This document shows positions 11,906 through 24,300 of a stretch of DNA of 64,000 nucleotides, piece by piece (within the stretch, counting starts at the first letter, position 1; the number at the start of each line of letters is the position of its first letter). Origin of the DNA: Atherinomorus stipes (taxonomy: Eukaryota > Chordata > Actinopteri > Atheriniformes > Atherinidae); contig JALJCO010001337.1 of assembly GCA_023101725.1 (NCBI GenBank), forward strand, positions 1 through 64,000, read 5' to 3'. Position numbers and translations under genes: made by a program. Under the pieces are notes generated by a model. The model saw nothing but the letters and a program-made list of their open reading frames with translations. It searched no databases and was not told where the DNA came from.

Positions 11906-12895
11906 CAATTCAAACATTTTCATTCATTCCCATGGAAAAGTTAACACACACAGAGTTGTTGTTGTAAGAATAAGATAAAATATAAAAATACAAACATAAA
12001 AACTAAAGAAGGGCTTATAAGTCATATGAAGTGTAGTTTATAAGGAATGGGGTAGAGGAAATTAGCAGCATGGATGTGCAATATCTAGGGCAGAAAAGTT
12101 AATACTGTATGTGGTGATAGTAGGGATGCACGCAGGGCTGGGTATCGATTCAGATTTCAAGAATCAATTCGATTCCGATTCTTATGGTTTTGAATCAAAT
12201 TTTCGATCGATCCAATCCGATTTCAATTCGATCTCGATCCGATCTCAATTTGGTTTGCTGGTATTGAAAAAAATTTTAGCCTTTACCTGAATTCCATAAC
12301 TCTGTAGTTATGCAACATATTAATGCTATTATTATATTAATAGAACGAATGAATGAAGTAATGTAGTTAATGGTGGCTGTAAGGACCAAACCAAACCCTC
12401 TCCCCAGATACAGTCATCCACAAAATAATTCACAACCCAATTTAAAAAAGACCCCATTCACAACAGTAATTCAAAAAATAGGAAACAAATAATAAAAATT
12501 CACTAAATTATGATTCAGTGAGGCAAAATACACAGTAAGTCAGCATTTAAAACTTAGAACGACTGGCGACTAACCCGCTAGCTCGATGCTAACTATTAAT
12601 GGAAAATGCCATTGACATGCTAACGGAATTAACATCTCTGTCGTAACTTCAAAGATAACATACAAAATGGAAAGTATCAATTTCACCTCGATCATGAACA
12701 TTAACTGCATTTATTAAAGTACTTACAGGCAGATGTTTTCTCTGCTCTGTTTAAACTGAATGTTTAGAAACTACTTGTACCAGCCCCACTTAGGCTGTGT
12801 CCAAATGTCCACCCTACTCCCTACACAGAGCCCTATATAGGGATCACGACATTCTGTATGAGGCAGCTTGTGTCTAAAATAAGAAGGGGAAAGTG
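11906..12895. repeat. Degraded hAT-type MITE fragments
   Basis: At 12133 a left end CAGGGCTGGGTATCGATTCA is followed by repeated aattcgattccgattc motifs to about 12260, typical of teleost hAT MITEs. Near 12793, aggctgtgtccaaatgtcc resembles another element end. No matching right ends and no gene were found. Confidence 0.45.
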
Positions 12896-13166
12896 ATTTG
12901 GAATAGGTGGGACAAGATGTCGATGTACTGAAATATCGCAATATTTTCATATGCCGATATCATATTGATATTTAAAAACGTGGTATCAATCTATTTTACT
13001 ACCAAAATCTCGCGAGAATTCATCGTTTTGATACAAAATATCGCAAGATTTCACAAAAAATTGCGAGATTTCATATCAGAACGATGAAATCTCATTAGTT
13101 TTCTTAACATAACAATGAAATCTTGAAAGTTTTCAAGAAATCTTGCAAGATTTCATTCGTAAAATA

Positions 13167-14963
13167 CAGGACAACCATGTTCTTTATTAACCCAAAAGAC
13201 TCATTATTATCAAAGCTGAATATTTTTGGAAGTTGGAGTGGGGCTTATTTAGTTTAAGCTATTTTGGGAGGATATCTGTGTGTGCAGGTGACTATTACTA
13301 TTATTAGGCAACGAAACAAAAAACATACAAAAATATATGACCCATTTCAATTATTTATTTTCACCAGGGAAACCAATATAACACCTCAACATTCACAAAT
13401 ATACATTTCTGACATTCAAAAACAAATCAGTGACCAATATAGCCACCTTTCTTTGCAAAGACACTCCATCATCCTCTTTTGCATGTTGTCTTAGCTGTAT
13501 AGGCCGAAAGCCTGCTACAATTAAGATAGGTGTGTACATCTTGTACTACATCACACCTATAGGTGTTTAGGCAAACATAATTTATAGGCAACTTAAAAAT
13601 AAACAAATATATACCCATTTCAATTATTTACTTTCACCAGGGAAACCCATATCACAGCTCAACATTCACAAATATACATTTCTGACATTCAAAAACAAAA
13701 CAAAAACAAATCAGTGACCAATATAGCCACCTTTCTTTGCAAGGACACTCAAAAGCTGCCATCCATGGATCCTGTCAGTGTTTTGATCTGTTCACGATCA
13801 ACATTGCGTGCAGCAGCAACCACAGCCTCCCAGACAGTGTTCGGAGAGGTGGACTGTTTTCCCTCCTTGTAAATCTCACATTTGATGAGGGACCACAGGT
13901 TCTCTATGGGGTTCGGATCAGGTGAACAAGGAGGCCATGTCATTAGTTTTCCTTTTTTTAGACCCTTTCTTGCCAGTTACGCTGTGGAGTACTTGGATGC
14001 GTGTGATGGAGCATTGTCCTGCATGAAAATCATGTTTTTCTTGAAGGATGCGGACTTCTTCCTGTACCACTGCTTGAAGAAGGTGTCTTCCAGAAACTGG
14101 CAGTAGGACTGGGAGTTGAGGTTGACTCCATCCTCAACCCGAAAAGGCCCCACAAGCTCATCTTTGATGATACCAGCCCATACCAGTACCCCACCTCCAC
14201 CTTGCTGGCGTCTGAGTGGGACTGGAGCTCTCTGCCCAGCCCATACCAGTACCCCACCTCCACCTTGCTGGCGTCTGAGTGGGACTGGAGCTCTCTGCCC
14301 TTTGCCACGGGCTCATCCATCTGGCCCATCAAGACTCACTCTCATTTCATCAGTCCATAAAACCTTAGAAAAATCAGTCTTGAGATATTTCTTGGCCCAG
14401 TCTCGATGTTTCAGCTTGTGTGTCTTGTTCAGTGGTGGTGGTTTTTCAGCCTTTCTTACCTTGGCCACACTGCAGTGATGTTGCAGCTCTGAAATATGGC
14501 AAAAATGCTGGCAAGTGGCATCTTGGCAGCTGCACGCTTGACTTTTCTCAGTTCATGGGCAGTTATTTTGCGCCTTGGTTTTCCATACGTTTTTTTGCGA
14601 CCCTGTTGACTATTTTGAATGAAACGTTTGATTGTTGGATGATCACGCTTCAGAAGCTTGGCAATTTCAAGAGTGCTGCATCACTCTGCAAGATATCTCA
14701 CTATTTTTTACTTTTTCGGAGCCTGTCAAGACCCCTTTTGCCAAAGGAAAGTAAGTTGCCTGATAATTATGCACAATAATAGTCACCTGCACACACAGAT
14801 ATCCTCCTAAAATAGCTACAACTAAAAAAGGCCCACTCCAACTTCCAAAAATATTCAGCTTTGATATTAATGAGTCTTTTGGGTTCATTAAGAACATGGT
14901 TGTTGTTCAATGATAAAATTAATCCTCAAAAATACAACTTGCCTAATAATTCTGCACTCCCTG
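13167..14963 (-). mobile_element. Tc1/mariner element, DD37E type, copy B
   Basis: The right end is caacttgcctaataattctg then cactccctg, flanked by TA at 14964-14965. The left end keeps only CAGG after TA (13165-13166), then jumps to sequence that lies about 60 bp inside the right repeat. The outer binding motif is therefore lost on that side. Inverted repeats pair 13171-13330 with 14765-14905. Between 13480 and 13600 it also carries a piece resembling the copy A inverted repeat (gtataggccgaaagcctgc), so the terminal region looks chimeric. About 140 bp is duplicated (13333-13470 and 13607-13749). Confidence 0.82.
13715..14733 (-). pseudogene. Tc1-like (DD37E) transposase, broken, copy B
   Basis: This is the same family as the copy at 3863-4874, read on the minus strand. 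It shows QDNAPSHASKYSTA (second Asp, near 14020) and then, without a frame change, WPPCSPDPNPIENLWSLIKC (Glu, near 13905). That places 37 residues between the two catalytic residues. The C-terminus WEAVVAAARNVDREQIKTL is conserved. Defects: the start ATG has become AGG, early stops follow it, and a Trp codon after KYSTA is now a stop. A 63-bp exact tandem duplication (14175-14237 and 14238-14300) adds 21 residues in frame. Inactive. Confidence 0.85.
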
Positions 14964-15063
14964 TAGATCGATCCCGCATTTTTAAATATCAATATGATGT
15001 CGGCATATGAAAATATCGTGATATTTCAGTGTATCGATATTTTCTCCCACCCCTAGTTTGGAA

Positions 15064-15838
15064 GCAGTTTGTTTCATGCTGGGCCACATAAAATCAGACA
15101 CTGACATTCAAAGACAAAAACACTCTTGACGTGCATCTAGAGCATCTAGAGAATCTAGAGCAGGGGTTCTCAACCTTTTTCATGATGGGGCCCAAGTTTT
15201 CAGTCCAAACTGGTCCAGGGCCCATTCACATTTTAACACTGTAGTAGTGCAATGATCTCATTTTTGGTGTATCTATTTAATAACTAAACCAAATCCACCT
15301 GCCTTTAACAGACTGAACCTACTGTAGTAAAATGTGGCGTGATAAACATGAATAACATAATACAAAAATATATTATGAGATGGTCACAAACACAATTATA
15401 TCACACGTATAATTCATGGAATAAAATCAGACTCTTACAAGACCAAATCAGAATTAGGCTATAAACACAAAATCTACAACATTTTACTACAAAAAGAGAA
15501 AAAAATTATGGAAACTGATTTAAAAAAGAGATAAAATGGTGCAGTAATAGATCACATTGAAAATAAAAAGGCTCAATTTAAATAATCTTTAAAAACCTGT
15601 ATTTTATTTGTTTAGACAGGCCATTAAAGTATAAGATTTTCACTGAACAATTTATTCATTGAAACTTTTCTTAGAACTTTTAAAACAACTTCCAAACATA
15701 ACATACATTTTTTTTTTGCATCAACAGCTGATTTTCTCTCTTTTTTTCTTAAAAATCCTTTCCTTAAAATGAGTTTTAGATGTTTGTTTCTGATGCACTC
15801 ACATAGACTGCATGTAAACCTTTTGCTCCTGCCGCATT
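15064..15838. repeat. hAT-like end fragment and AT-rich DNA
   Basis: At 15162 CAGGGGTTCTCAACCTTTTT matches the terminal style of widespread hAT (Charlie-like) MITEs. It is preceded by three short atctagag repeats (15136-15161). The remainder to 15838 is AT-rich without a recognisable right end or gene. Confidence 0.5.
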
Positions 15839-16610
15839 TGGTCTGAATGAAATGAAAAATACTTCATTCATCCCAGAAGGGAAATTCAGTATTGTAAAAG
15901 CTCACTTTTTTTTCTTTTTTTTTAAATAAACAAAAAAGTCAGCCATCTTTAGGGTGATGGCTGCTGGCAGGTATGAATTTCTGTATCTCTCCGTCCTACA
16001 GCGAACTTGACGCAGCCTCCCACTGAGCACACTCTGTTGGTTCTTCACCGTGTTGTGGAGAGGATGGAAAGTGTCCTCCATCATCTTCATCAGCTTGTGC
16101 AGCATTCTTTTTGAACGATCAGCTCCAGCGGCTCCAGAGTTATCCCCAGCACAGAACCAGCTTTCTTGATCAGCTTGTTTAGTTTCTTCAAGTCTCTGAT
16201 TCTGATGCTAAACCCCAGCAGATGCTGCAAAGCTAATTGCACTTTCCACAACAGACTTGTAGAAGATCTGCAACATCTTGGTGCAGACGTTGAATGATCT
16301 CAGCTTCCTTAAGAAGTAGAGTCTGCTCTGACCTTTCTTGTAGATGTAGTCACTGTTGCATTTCCAGTCAAGTCTGTTGTCGAGCTGAACTCCAGGTATT
16401 TGTCGTTCTCTACCACCTCCACCTCCTCTTCCAGGATGTAGACAGGACTATGCTGCTTATTCTTGCTCCTCCTGAAGTCAACAATCATCTCTTTAGTCTT
16501 GCTGGTATTTAAGATGAGCTGATTGTTACCACACCATTTAACAAATTGATTGATAAGTTCCCTGTACTTGGCTTCTTGTCCAACACTGATACACCCATTG
16601 ATACACTGAA
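15839..16610 (-). pseudogene. L2-type LINE, 3' end of reverse transcriptase ORF
   Basis: On the minus strand the fragment reads in order: KTKEMIVDFRRSKN, a stretch ending in SFNVCTKMLQIFYKSVVES, KRMLHKLMKMMEDTFHPLHN and then RLRQVRCRTERYRNSYLPAA. I recognise this as the C-terminal part of an L2-clade ORF2. It ends in a tail with gaatttcccttctgggatga followed by short repeats, the L2 3' end style. Several frame changes are present and the endonuclease and RT core are missing, so it is a 5'-truncated dead copy. Confidence 0.8.
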
Positions 16611-16637
16611 TGCACCATTAGAGATACTGTAGAGATG

Positions 16638-16925
16638 TGGACATGAAAAAGTTCCTCCTTTTTCTGCCTGAAGTGGTGCAGTTATAGTGCACCATTACTG
16701 CACTATAACTGGCTGAACGATTTGTCCCGCGAATACGTCATCACGCACGGTGTCCAAACTTGGCGTGTGGAAACGTCCTTCTTCCGGGCGTTCATTTATG
16801 CTCTGAAATTGTTTCCCCTGGGCACACGGGCGTTTCTCTGTGCGATTGAATTAGCAGACAAGTCGCTGGTAAGTGGCTGGCAGTCGGCTGAAAGGGGAAC
16901 TTTTTCATGCCCAAATCTGTAAGAG
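16638..16925. mobile_element. Small MITE with internal hairpin
   Basis: acatgaaaaagttcc (16641-16655) is inverted at 16896-16909. Inside lies an 11-bp-arm hairpin, gttatagtgca (16681-16691) with tgcactataac (16699-16709). Superfamily not assigned and no clear target duplication. Confidence 0.5.
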
Positions 16926-17435
16926 CCATTAAACAGTGCCATATCCCTGCTGAGCCTGTATTCAGTAATATTTACAATGGCCGTTTCCAGATTAGTTGAC
17001 ACTTTAACGCTGAGGTTCCTTAAGTCACTTAAAGGTGCCTGTTTGGACGTTGCGTTTCCCAGATGCGCTCTTAACTCAGTAGCTTTTTTTTTAGGAGCGG
17101 CCAGACCCACTCTTTCGACCTTTAACGTTCCCCTGTAAGGGAACAACAGGCCCATCTACTGGTCACTTGGAAACGACACTATTTCCCGTGAAAAAAGAGA
17201 AAATGGAAATTATTAAAAATGGACCTATTACGGATAGTTGTTGTATTTAGAGTCATGTTTTTCACTATGTCATAATGTCAATCATCTATGATGGAAGAAA
17301 ACTGTAGTTACCGAGTGAATGACAGAAAATATTGTGGTTAAGTTTAATCATTATGGCAAGGTAGGCCTCCCTATACTTAGCTTACGTTAGATAAAGCTGG
17401 GGTATCAACCAAGAAACAAAACATTGCGGTAGGAA

Positions 17436-18164
17436 TTGTTCGAAATTATTATGAGGACTCACGTCATATTTACGCATTTGTCAGCTGTTCATGATGAGAT
17501 GCACCTGCTTCGCTCAATAAAAGCATGCCATTTACGCATACCCGTATCAGACATCATAGCTGCTTTACAGCAAATTTTGGTAGCAAACCAACAGCGTCGC
17601 CGTAGACGGAGTGACACTGTGTATGTACATGCTTTCATGCGCCAGCATTTCAGTCCTCTAGATGTGCTGTCAGATCGCGCTATTCAGATGCGTTACAGGC
17701 TACCGCGCGACGAAATCGAGCGGATCATTCAAATAGTTGCTCCACACATCAGGAGGCCCACAAGGTGCAACTTTGCTCTGAGCCAGAGGTGCAGTGCCTG
17801 GCTGCGTTGCGTTCTCGCGGTGGGGAGCTTTCTGGAGGTAGTGGGGGATGGAACCGGACTCAGCAGGGCGCGTCAGTCGCGCACACTGCAAGGGCTGGAT
17901 GGGGACATTTTCAGCGCTATTGATTGCCATGCCCTGGCCTTTGCTTCTATGTCTTTTTTCCCCTTTGTCCCTCCAAAGAGAATGCTTTTTTTTACCTGCC
18001 ACTTCTTCAATCAGACTTGTGGCTACCTCTCCTCTGGCGTGAAGGCCGGAGAGCGCTTCATCCTCTTGGTGGGGTTCCCTTCAGCCATTACGTCAACAAA
18101 TAGTGTCAGAATGACCATTATTTATGGGGCATCTGTAAATTTCCAATCGCCTACACCTGTTTAG
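17436..18164 (+). pseudogene. PIF/Harbinger (HARBI1-like) transposase, N-terminal half
   Basis: An open frame of 242 codons. Residues 70-140 (SDRAIQMRYRLPRDEIERII, HIRRPTRCNFALS, then VGSFLEVVGDGTGLSRARQS) match the N-terminal helical region of HARBI1-like transposases, where the motif family is RYRLSRE / RPTRRNFALSP / GSFLEVVGD. The usual protein is about 340-400 residues. The DDE nuclease domain is absent here: after about residue 160 the frame runs into unrelated sequence and stops. The nearby GGGAAACGC words (about 17050 and 18550) could be subterminal repeats of the parent element. Non-functional alone, though the frame is unusually long and open for a relic. Confidence 0.72.
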
Positions 18165-18773
18165 CACAATTTGGCCAATTACACAATATACAATGAGCTT
18201 TTCAATGAATATTTGCAATCACTGGTAATCACATGCATATTTTTAACAGTTTGTCTTCTTGCACAAACACATAAACGTATAAATGGGCTCAATATCAGCG
18301 TCGGAAAATAACCTCCACACTAAATGAATGGTGTCGATCGATATACCTGACCTCAATTGCTTTTTTTTCAGCACCCCCGGAATGGATAGCTTCTGTTAGG
18401 ACCTTCTAAAGATGTAGCGTAGCCAAGACGTTTCTCAGGAAATAAGAGCGCGTGGAAAGAAGCAATCTGGGAAACGGGCGTATCTTTGCGATCCTTTGTT
18501 GGGAAGAGCTTCCTTGAGGCCTTCTTTAATCCAAAGAAGAATCTTAACTGGGAAACGCGGCCAATGTCTGGTTGAGAAGCCGTCACCGCACACCGCTGCC
18601 ACAATGAAGGTATAAAAGAGCACCGACAGTTCTCTCTTAAACAACTGCTGTTCAAACAGAAATACCAGATACAATAACTTACTCTCATTTTAACTTGTTG
18701 CAGCCTCAGGTTTAGAAAGGATGCATCCTAAAAACAGATTGTTAATTTGCCCAATCTGGTTTGTAGTTATGTG

Positions 18774-18876
18774 TCTAACCAATCTTTTGGTTGTTTTAAC
18801 CAAAAGATTGGTTAGATTAACCAATCTTTTTAACCAGTATTTGGTCAAAGTGAACAGTATTGGTCACTTTGACCAA
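18774..18876. repeat. Two adjacent perfect hairpins
   Basis: Hairpin 1 has 19-bp arms with no mismatch (18774-18792 and 18798-18816, 5-base loop), built from tctaaccaatcttttggtt. Hairpin 2 has 13-bp perfect arms ttggtcaaagtga (18841-18853) and its inverse (18864-18876). The intervening taaccaatctttt repeats part of the first stem. Confidence 0.95.
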
Positions 18877-18879
18877 ACT

Positions 18880-19262
18880 TATTCCCTATCTAGGAGAGTT
18901 CTCCCCTCATCCATTAAAGCAGTCAGAAATACAAAAAGAGTATTCATTGTTGTCATTAACCCCGTAAAGACCAGTCTCTATTCAATTCCAATGGGCCTCC
19001 AAAGCTTTCTGACCTTCAGCAGCAGTTGCAAGCATGCGCAAGTGACGTATACAAAAAGGGTGTTAATTAGTTAATTAGTTCACTTTCCCCAAGTGGTGCT
19101 AGTTGGAAACACCAGATTACAGCAACTACACTAAGCTAAGCTGAAGTCATTGCTGCCAGATTCAGAGAAGGACTGGGTCGGCTAGGAAACACTTCTGTCC
19201 ACTTGTCCAACTCAGGGAACTGCGGGGAGAGGCCAAATTTCACCCCGGGGTGGCATATGCCT
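18880..19262. mobile_element. Right end of a TTAA-flanked foldback element
   Basis: The stretch 18880-19070 is homologous to 52660-52830, and 19080-19262 is the inverse of 51406-51560. The end reads ggggtggcatatgcct followed by TTAA (19263-19266), the inverse of the left end aggtatatgccacc after TTAA at 51402-51405. The left half of this copy is missing. Confidence 0.7.
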
Positions 19263-19266
19263 TTAA

Positions 19267-20755
19267 AATTGTCAATGAACATTACATGAAAACATTGTGT
19301 AAACATCTTTGATTTTAGCCACAGGAAAATATCAGGCCATTGTCCCTGGAGGGTGTTGACAACACACAGATAATGTACAATATAATCAGAATATTTATGA
19401 AGAAGTCAGTCATGCAAGCAACCAGATATATTTCACTGTAGTGAGTTTAAAAAGAGCTATAATGACAGGCAACTAACAATTACCATAAATGCATCACTCA
19501 AAAGAATTGCAGAAATATGTGTAATCAGATTACCTGAGTTGATGTGTATACTTATCCTGCAACAGTAAATCCTGAGCCATTAGTGTTGCACTGACTTTGT
19601 GCAAGCTGAAACTTCTTGGCATGAGCTGTTTTAAGATTAGCAGAAGGAGGGAAGGCCACAACACCTCAGGGGTGGGGGGGGGTCTGTCAGAACTGCAGGC
19701 ACCCACATGCTACTCCCCACCCAAAGTGATCACTTATAGCTTCACCTTTTCACATATTCTGAGAGTAGCACAAAGTACGAAGAATAATTAAAGACTTGAG
19801 AGTGAGTGGAGGAGAGCAGCAAGTCTCAACAGAGTTTCACCTCCAGGGCAACAAGGCTCGTCTTAGACCGTCCACGACACGAGAAAATGTAAAAGTAGAA
19901 ATGTGTTGAAGTTGTCTCGTTCCAGAAGCTGTACATGACTGCTAATACACAGCTGAAGATCAATAGTTGATAATGTTGAAGAAAAGGGAAGTGCTAAATG
20001 AAATTTGAACTTGCTCTACTTCAGTCCATCATCCAGACTGTGAAACCCTGCCTGGCACTGGTTGCATAAGTTACACACTGGAAAGAATGCTGCATTTTTC
20101 ATTTGCATAAGAATTTGAATCATTCCATTTATTAAACCACATACTGGGCATATCTTGACGAAGGGTTGGCACACAGAGAACATAAACAGCTGTAAAAGCC
20201 AGTTCCTCGATTAGATCGCAAAGCTAACACTGATGCCGTTGTGATCCCAGATTTGCATTTAAACAATAACTGAGGCCAAAGGAATTCCCAGTAACAATAT
20301 TATTGCAATGGAGAGAAAAATTGATAATAAATTGCAGTTATGCTATCAGTCAGTGCCTTTTTGACGTATCGGATTGTGTGTTTTGGTAAATTCAAATTCA
20401 CTGCCCTCAAAATTTGAATGTGAGCGGGGTACAGGGGAGACAATGCCTATTGTTCTGCGTGAATTAATGCATGTTTTTATATCCGTCTTACTAACACAAG
20501 CCCAATGCCACCCATGCTAAGAACAAAAATAATGAAAAATCAGAGTGAAGGGCCTGTATTTATCAAGTGTCTTAGAGCCATTTTAGTCCTAAGTGCTGAG
20601 AAATTGTAGCATTTACTCCTAGTCTTAAACTTACGAATAAAAGCTATTCATCAACTTTCTCAAGTCTAAGAATCACTCCTACTCCTCCAAATATTTTCAG
20701 TTTTTTTCAATTGCTAAAACACAAAAAGCAAAAATGTTCACAACCTTTACTTCTG
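19267..20755. other. Intergenic or intronic DNA with one Harbinger-like MITE end
   Basis: At about 20550 gggcctgtatttatcaagtg resembles a common teleost PIF/Harbinger MITE end and extends to about 20695. Nothing else was recognised. Confidence 0.35.
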
Positions 20756-21296
20756 AATGAATGAATGAGAAATTTATTCAGTTTAAAAGAAAAAACTGAT
20801 TTCTCAGTTGACCTATGTAACTGAGACCTAAGGACCTTTTGGACCTATGTAACCAAAAGGGTGTAGGTTGAAGCAAAAGCTTATAATATACACCTACCTC
20901 CATTACATTACAATGTTAAACCAAACCACAGACAAAACAAATTCATCAGCGAATTTCAATTTCATTCTTCAATACTGAAATAAATAGACAGCACACCGAA
21001 GTAACAATACAAAAAAAAATTAGTAAACTTAATTTTCAAGATTGTAGCGAGAAATTACATTGTTTTTATAAAGTCTCTTAAAACGGAAGAGATGGAAAAC
21101 CGAGTTCAACATAACTTTACATTATCGGGGCAGCTATTCCAAATATTTACACCTTTACCAGAAACACAATGATGTGTTACTTTTGTTTGAGTTTTTAGTT
21201 TGTCAAATGATAAAGTTCCTCTCAGATTATACCTAGATTCCTTTATTTTGAACAAGTTCTGGACATGATGTGGTAGAAGTTTTTTTTTTGCTTTAT
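20756..21296 (-). pseudogene. Non-LTR retrotransposon ORF2, C-terminal end (downstream part)
   Basis: The minus-strand frame at 21106-21300 reads QIMYKAKKKLLPHHVQNLF, ESRYNLRGTLSFDK and SGKGVNIWNSC. I know this conserved C-terminal block from teleost non-LTR reverse transcriptases; the exact clade is not certain. It continues in frame on the other side of the Rex3 insertion (24619-24760). The AT-rich 20756-21100 would be its 3' untranslated region. Confidence 0.72.
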
Positions 21297-21308
21297 ACAT
21301 GATTTGTA

Positions 21309-24300
21309 CCCATCCCTGGGCTGCCACCTTATCGTGATGGAGGGATTTGCATGTTCTGAGGATCCTAGGGGCTATGTTGTCTGGGGCTAGATTATGCCCC
21401 TGGCAGGGTCACCCATGGCAAACAGGTTACTAGGGGAGGGACCAGACAAAGCACAGCCCAAACACCCCTCATGGAAACGGACAGCAATGGAGCCACGTGT
21501 CCCTCGCCCAGACACGGGTCACCAGGGCCCCCTTCTGGAGCCAGGCCTGGAGGTGGGACACAGAGGCGAGCGCTTGGTGGCTGGGCTTTTGCTTATGGGG
21601 CCCGGTCGGGCTCAGCCCGAAAGGACGACATGGGCCCCCCTTCCTGTGGACCCACCACCCGTGAGAGGGGCCATAGGTGTCGGGTGCAGTGTGAGTTGGG
21701 CGGCAGCCAAGGGTGGGGGAGACCCTGGCGGTCCGACCCCCGGCTGTAGAAGCTAGCTCTAGGGACGTGGAATGTCACCTTTCTGGTTGGAAAGGAGCCT
21801 GAGCTGGTGCGGGAGGTCGAGAGGTTCCGACTAGATGTAGTTGGACTCACCTCCACGCACAGCTCAGGCTCTGGAAACACCATCCTCGAGAGGGGCTGGA
21901 CCTTGTTCCACTCTAGTTGCTCCCGGTGAGAGGCGGCAAGCGTGTGTGGGCATACTCATTGCCCCCCGGCTCGGCACCTGTACGTTGGGGTTCACCCCGG
22001 TGTGCCTATGCACCGAACAGCAGTTCAGAGTACCCACCTTTTCTGGAGTCCTTGGACGGCGCGCTGGAAAGCGCGCCTTCCGAGGACTCCATCGTTCTGC
22101 TGGGGACTTCAATGCTCATGTGGGCAGCAACAGTGAGACCTGGAGGGGCGTGATTGGGAGGAAAGGCCCCCCTGATCTGAACCCGAGTGGTGTTTTGTTG
22201 TTGGACTTCTGTGCTTGTCATGGATTGTCCATAACGAACACCATGTTCAGACAAAAGAGTGTCCACATTTACACCTGGCATCAGGACACCTTAGAGCGCA
22301 GCTCAAATATCGACTTTGTAGTTGTGTCATCGGACTTGTGGCCCCTTATCTTGGACTCTCAGGTGAAGAGAGGGGCGGAGCTGTCCACTGATCACCACCT
22401 GGTGGTGAGTGGGCTCAGATGGTGGGGGAGGTTGCCGGTCAGACCTGGCAGGCCCAAATGGGTTGTGAGGGTCTGCTGGGAACGTCTGGCTGAGTCCCTG
22501 TCAGAGAGAGCTTTAACTCCCACCTCCAGGAGTGCTTTAACCATGTTCCGAGGGAGGTGGGGGACATTGAGTCAGAATTGGCTGTGTTCCGCACCTCTAT
22601 TGCTGAGGCTGCTAGTTGGAGATGTGGCCGTAAGGTTGTCGGTGCCTGTCGTGGCGGGAATCCCTGAACTCACTGGTGGACACCAGGGGTGAGGGATGCC
22701 GTCAAGCTGAAGAAGGAGTCCTACCGGGCCTTCCTGGCCTGTGGGACTCCTGAGGCAGCTGACAGGTATCGGTGGGCCAAGCGGAGCGCAGCTCTGGCGG
22801 TCGCTGAGGCAAAAACTCAGACATGGGAGGAATTCGGTGAGGCCATGGAGAACGACTTCCGGGCGGCTTTGAGGTAATTCTGGTCCACCATCTGGCGGCT
22901 CAGGAGGGGGAAGCAGTGCACCATCAACACTGTGTACAGTGGGGATGGTGGGCTGCTGACCTCGACTCGGGATGTCATGGGTCTGTGGAAGGAATACTTT
23001 GAAGACCTCCTCAATCCCACCAACACGTCTTCAGAGGAGGAAGCAGAGTTTGGGGACTCAGGGGTGGACTCTCCTGTCATGGGGGCTGAGGTCGCCGAGG
23101 TAGTCAAAAAGCTCCTCAGTGGCCGGGCCCCAGGGGTGGATGAGATCCGCCTGGAGTTTCTTAAGGCTCAGGATGCTGTGGGGCTGTCTTGGCTGACACG
23201 CCTCTGCAGCATCGCGTGGACATCGGGGGGCAGTACCTCTGGACTGGCAGACTGGGGTGGTGGTCCCCCTTTTCAAAAAGGGGGATCGGAGGGTGTGTTC
23301 CAACTTCAGGGGGATCACACTTCTAAGCCTCCCTGGTAAGGTCTATTCGGGAGTCCGGGAGAGGAGGGTCTGTCGGATAGTCAAACCTCGGATTGAGGAG
23401 GAGCAGTGTGGTTTTCGTCCTGGTCGTGGAACAGTGGACCAGCTCTACACCCTCTTCAGGATCCTGGAGGGGGCATGGGAGTTTGCCCAACCAGTCTACA
23501 TGTGCTTTGTGGACTTGGAGAAGGTGTTCGATTGTGTCCCCCAGGGATTCCTGTGGGGGGTGCTCCGGGAGTATGGGGTACCGGCCCCCTTGTTCAAGCT
23601 GTCCGGTCCCTGTACGACCGGTGCCAGAGCTTGGTCCGCATTTCCGGCTGTAGGTAAAATCCATTCCCCGGTGAGAGTTGGACTCCGCCAAGGCTGCCCT
23701 TTTTCACCGATCCTGTTTATAACCTTTATGGACAGGATTTCTAGGCGCTGCTGAGGTGTTGAGGGGATCCGGTTTGGTGACCTCAGGATCGGGTCTCTGC
23801 TGTTCGCAGATAATGTGGTTCTGTTAGCGTCATCAGGCAATTATCTCCAACTCTCGCTGGAGCGATTTGCAGCCGAGCGTGAAGCAGCCGGGATGAAAAT
23901 CAGCACCTCCAAATCTGACACCATGGTCCTCACCCGGAAAAGGGTGGAGTGTCCTCTCCGGGTTGGGAGCGAGGTCCTGCCCCAGGTGGAGGAGTTCAAG
24001 TATGTCCGGGTCTTGTTCACGAGTGACGGAAAAATGGAGCGGGAGATGGACAGATCGGTGCGGCGTCTGCAGTGATGTGGACTTTGCATCGGTCCGTCGT
24101 GGTGAAGAAGGAGCTGAGAAGGCAAAGCTCTCAATTTACTGGTCGATCTACGTTCCTACCCTCACCTATGGTTGTGAGCTGTGGGTCATGACCGAAACAA
24201 CGAGATTGCGGGTACAAGGGGCCGAAAAGAGTTTCCTCCGCAGGGTGGCCTGGCTCTCCCTTAGAGATAGGGTGAGGAGCTTGGTCATCCGGGAGGGACT

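Larger units (their letters stand above)
12904..15055. mobile_element. hAT-type foldback element hosting a Tc1 insertion
   Basis: The outer arms are about 95-bp inverted repeats (12904-13000 and 14968-15055) that share tgaaatatcg, ttttcatatgccgat and tcatattgatatttaaaaa. Flanks are atttggaa (12896-12903) and gtttggaa (15056-15063), an 8-bp duplication with one mismatch, which supports hAT. The interior next to the left arm has tgcgagatttcat-type repeats. The centre is replaced by a minus-strand DD37E Tc1 element. Confidence 0.78.

Noticed and set aside
21841..22692. Independent 283-codon gene
   Set aside because: It is an out-of-phase mosaic of the Rex3 endonuclease region.
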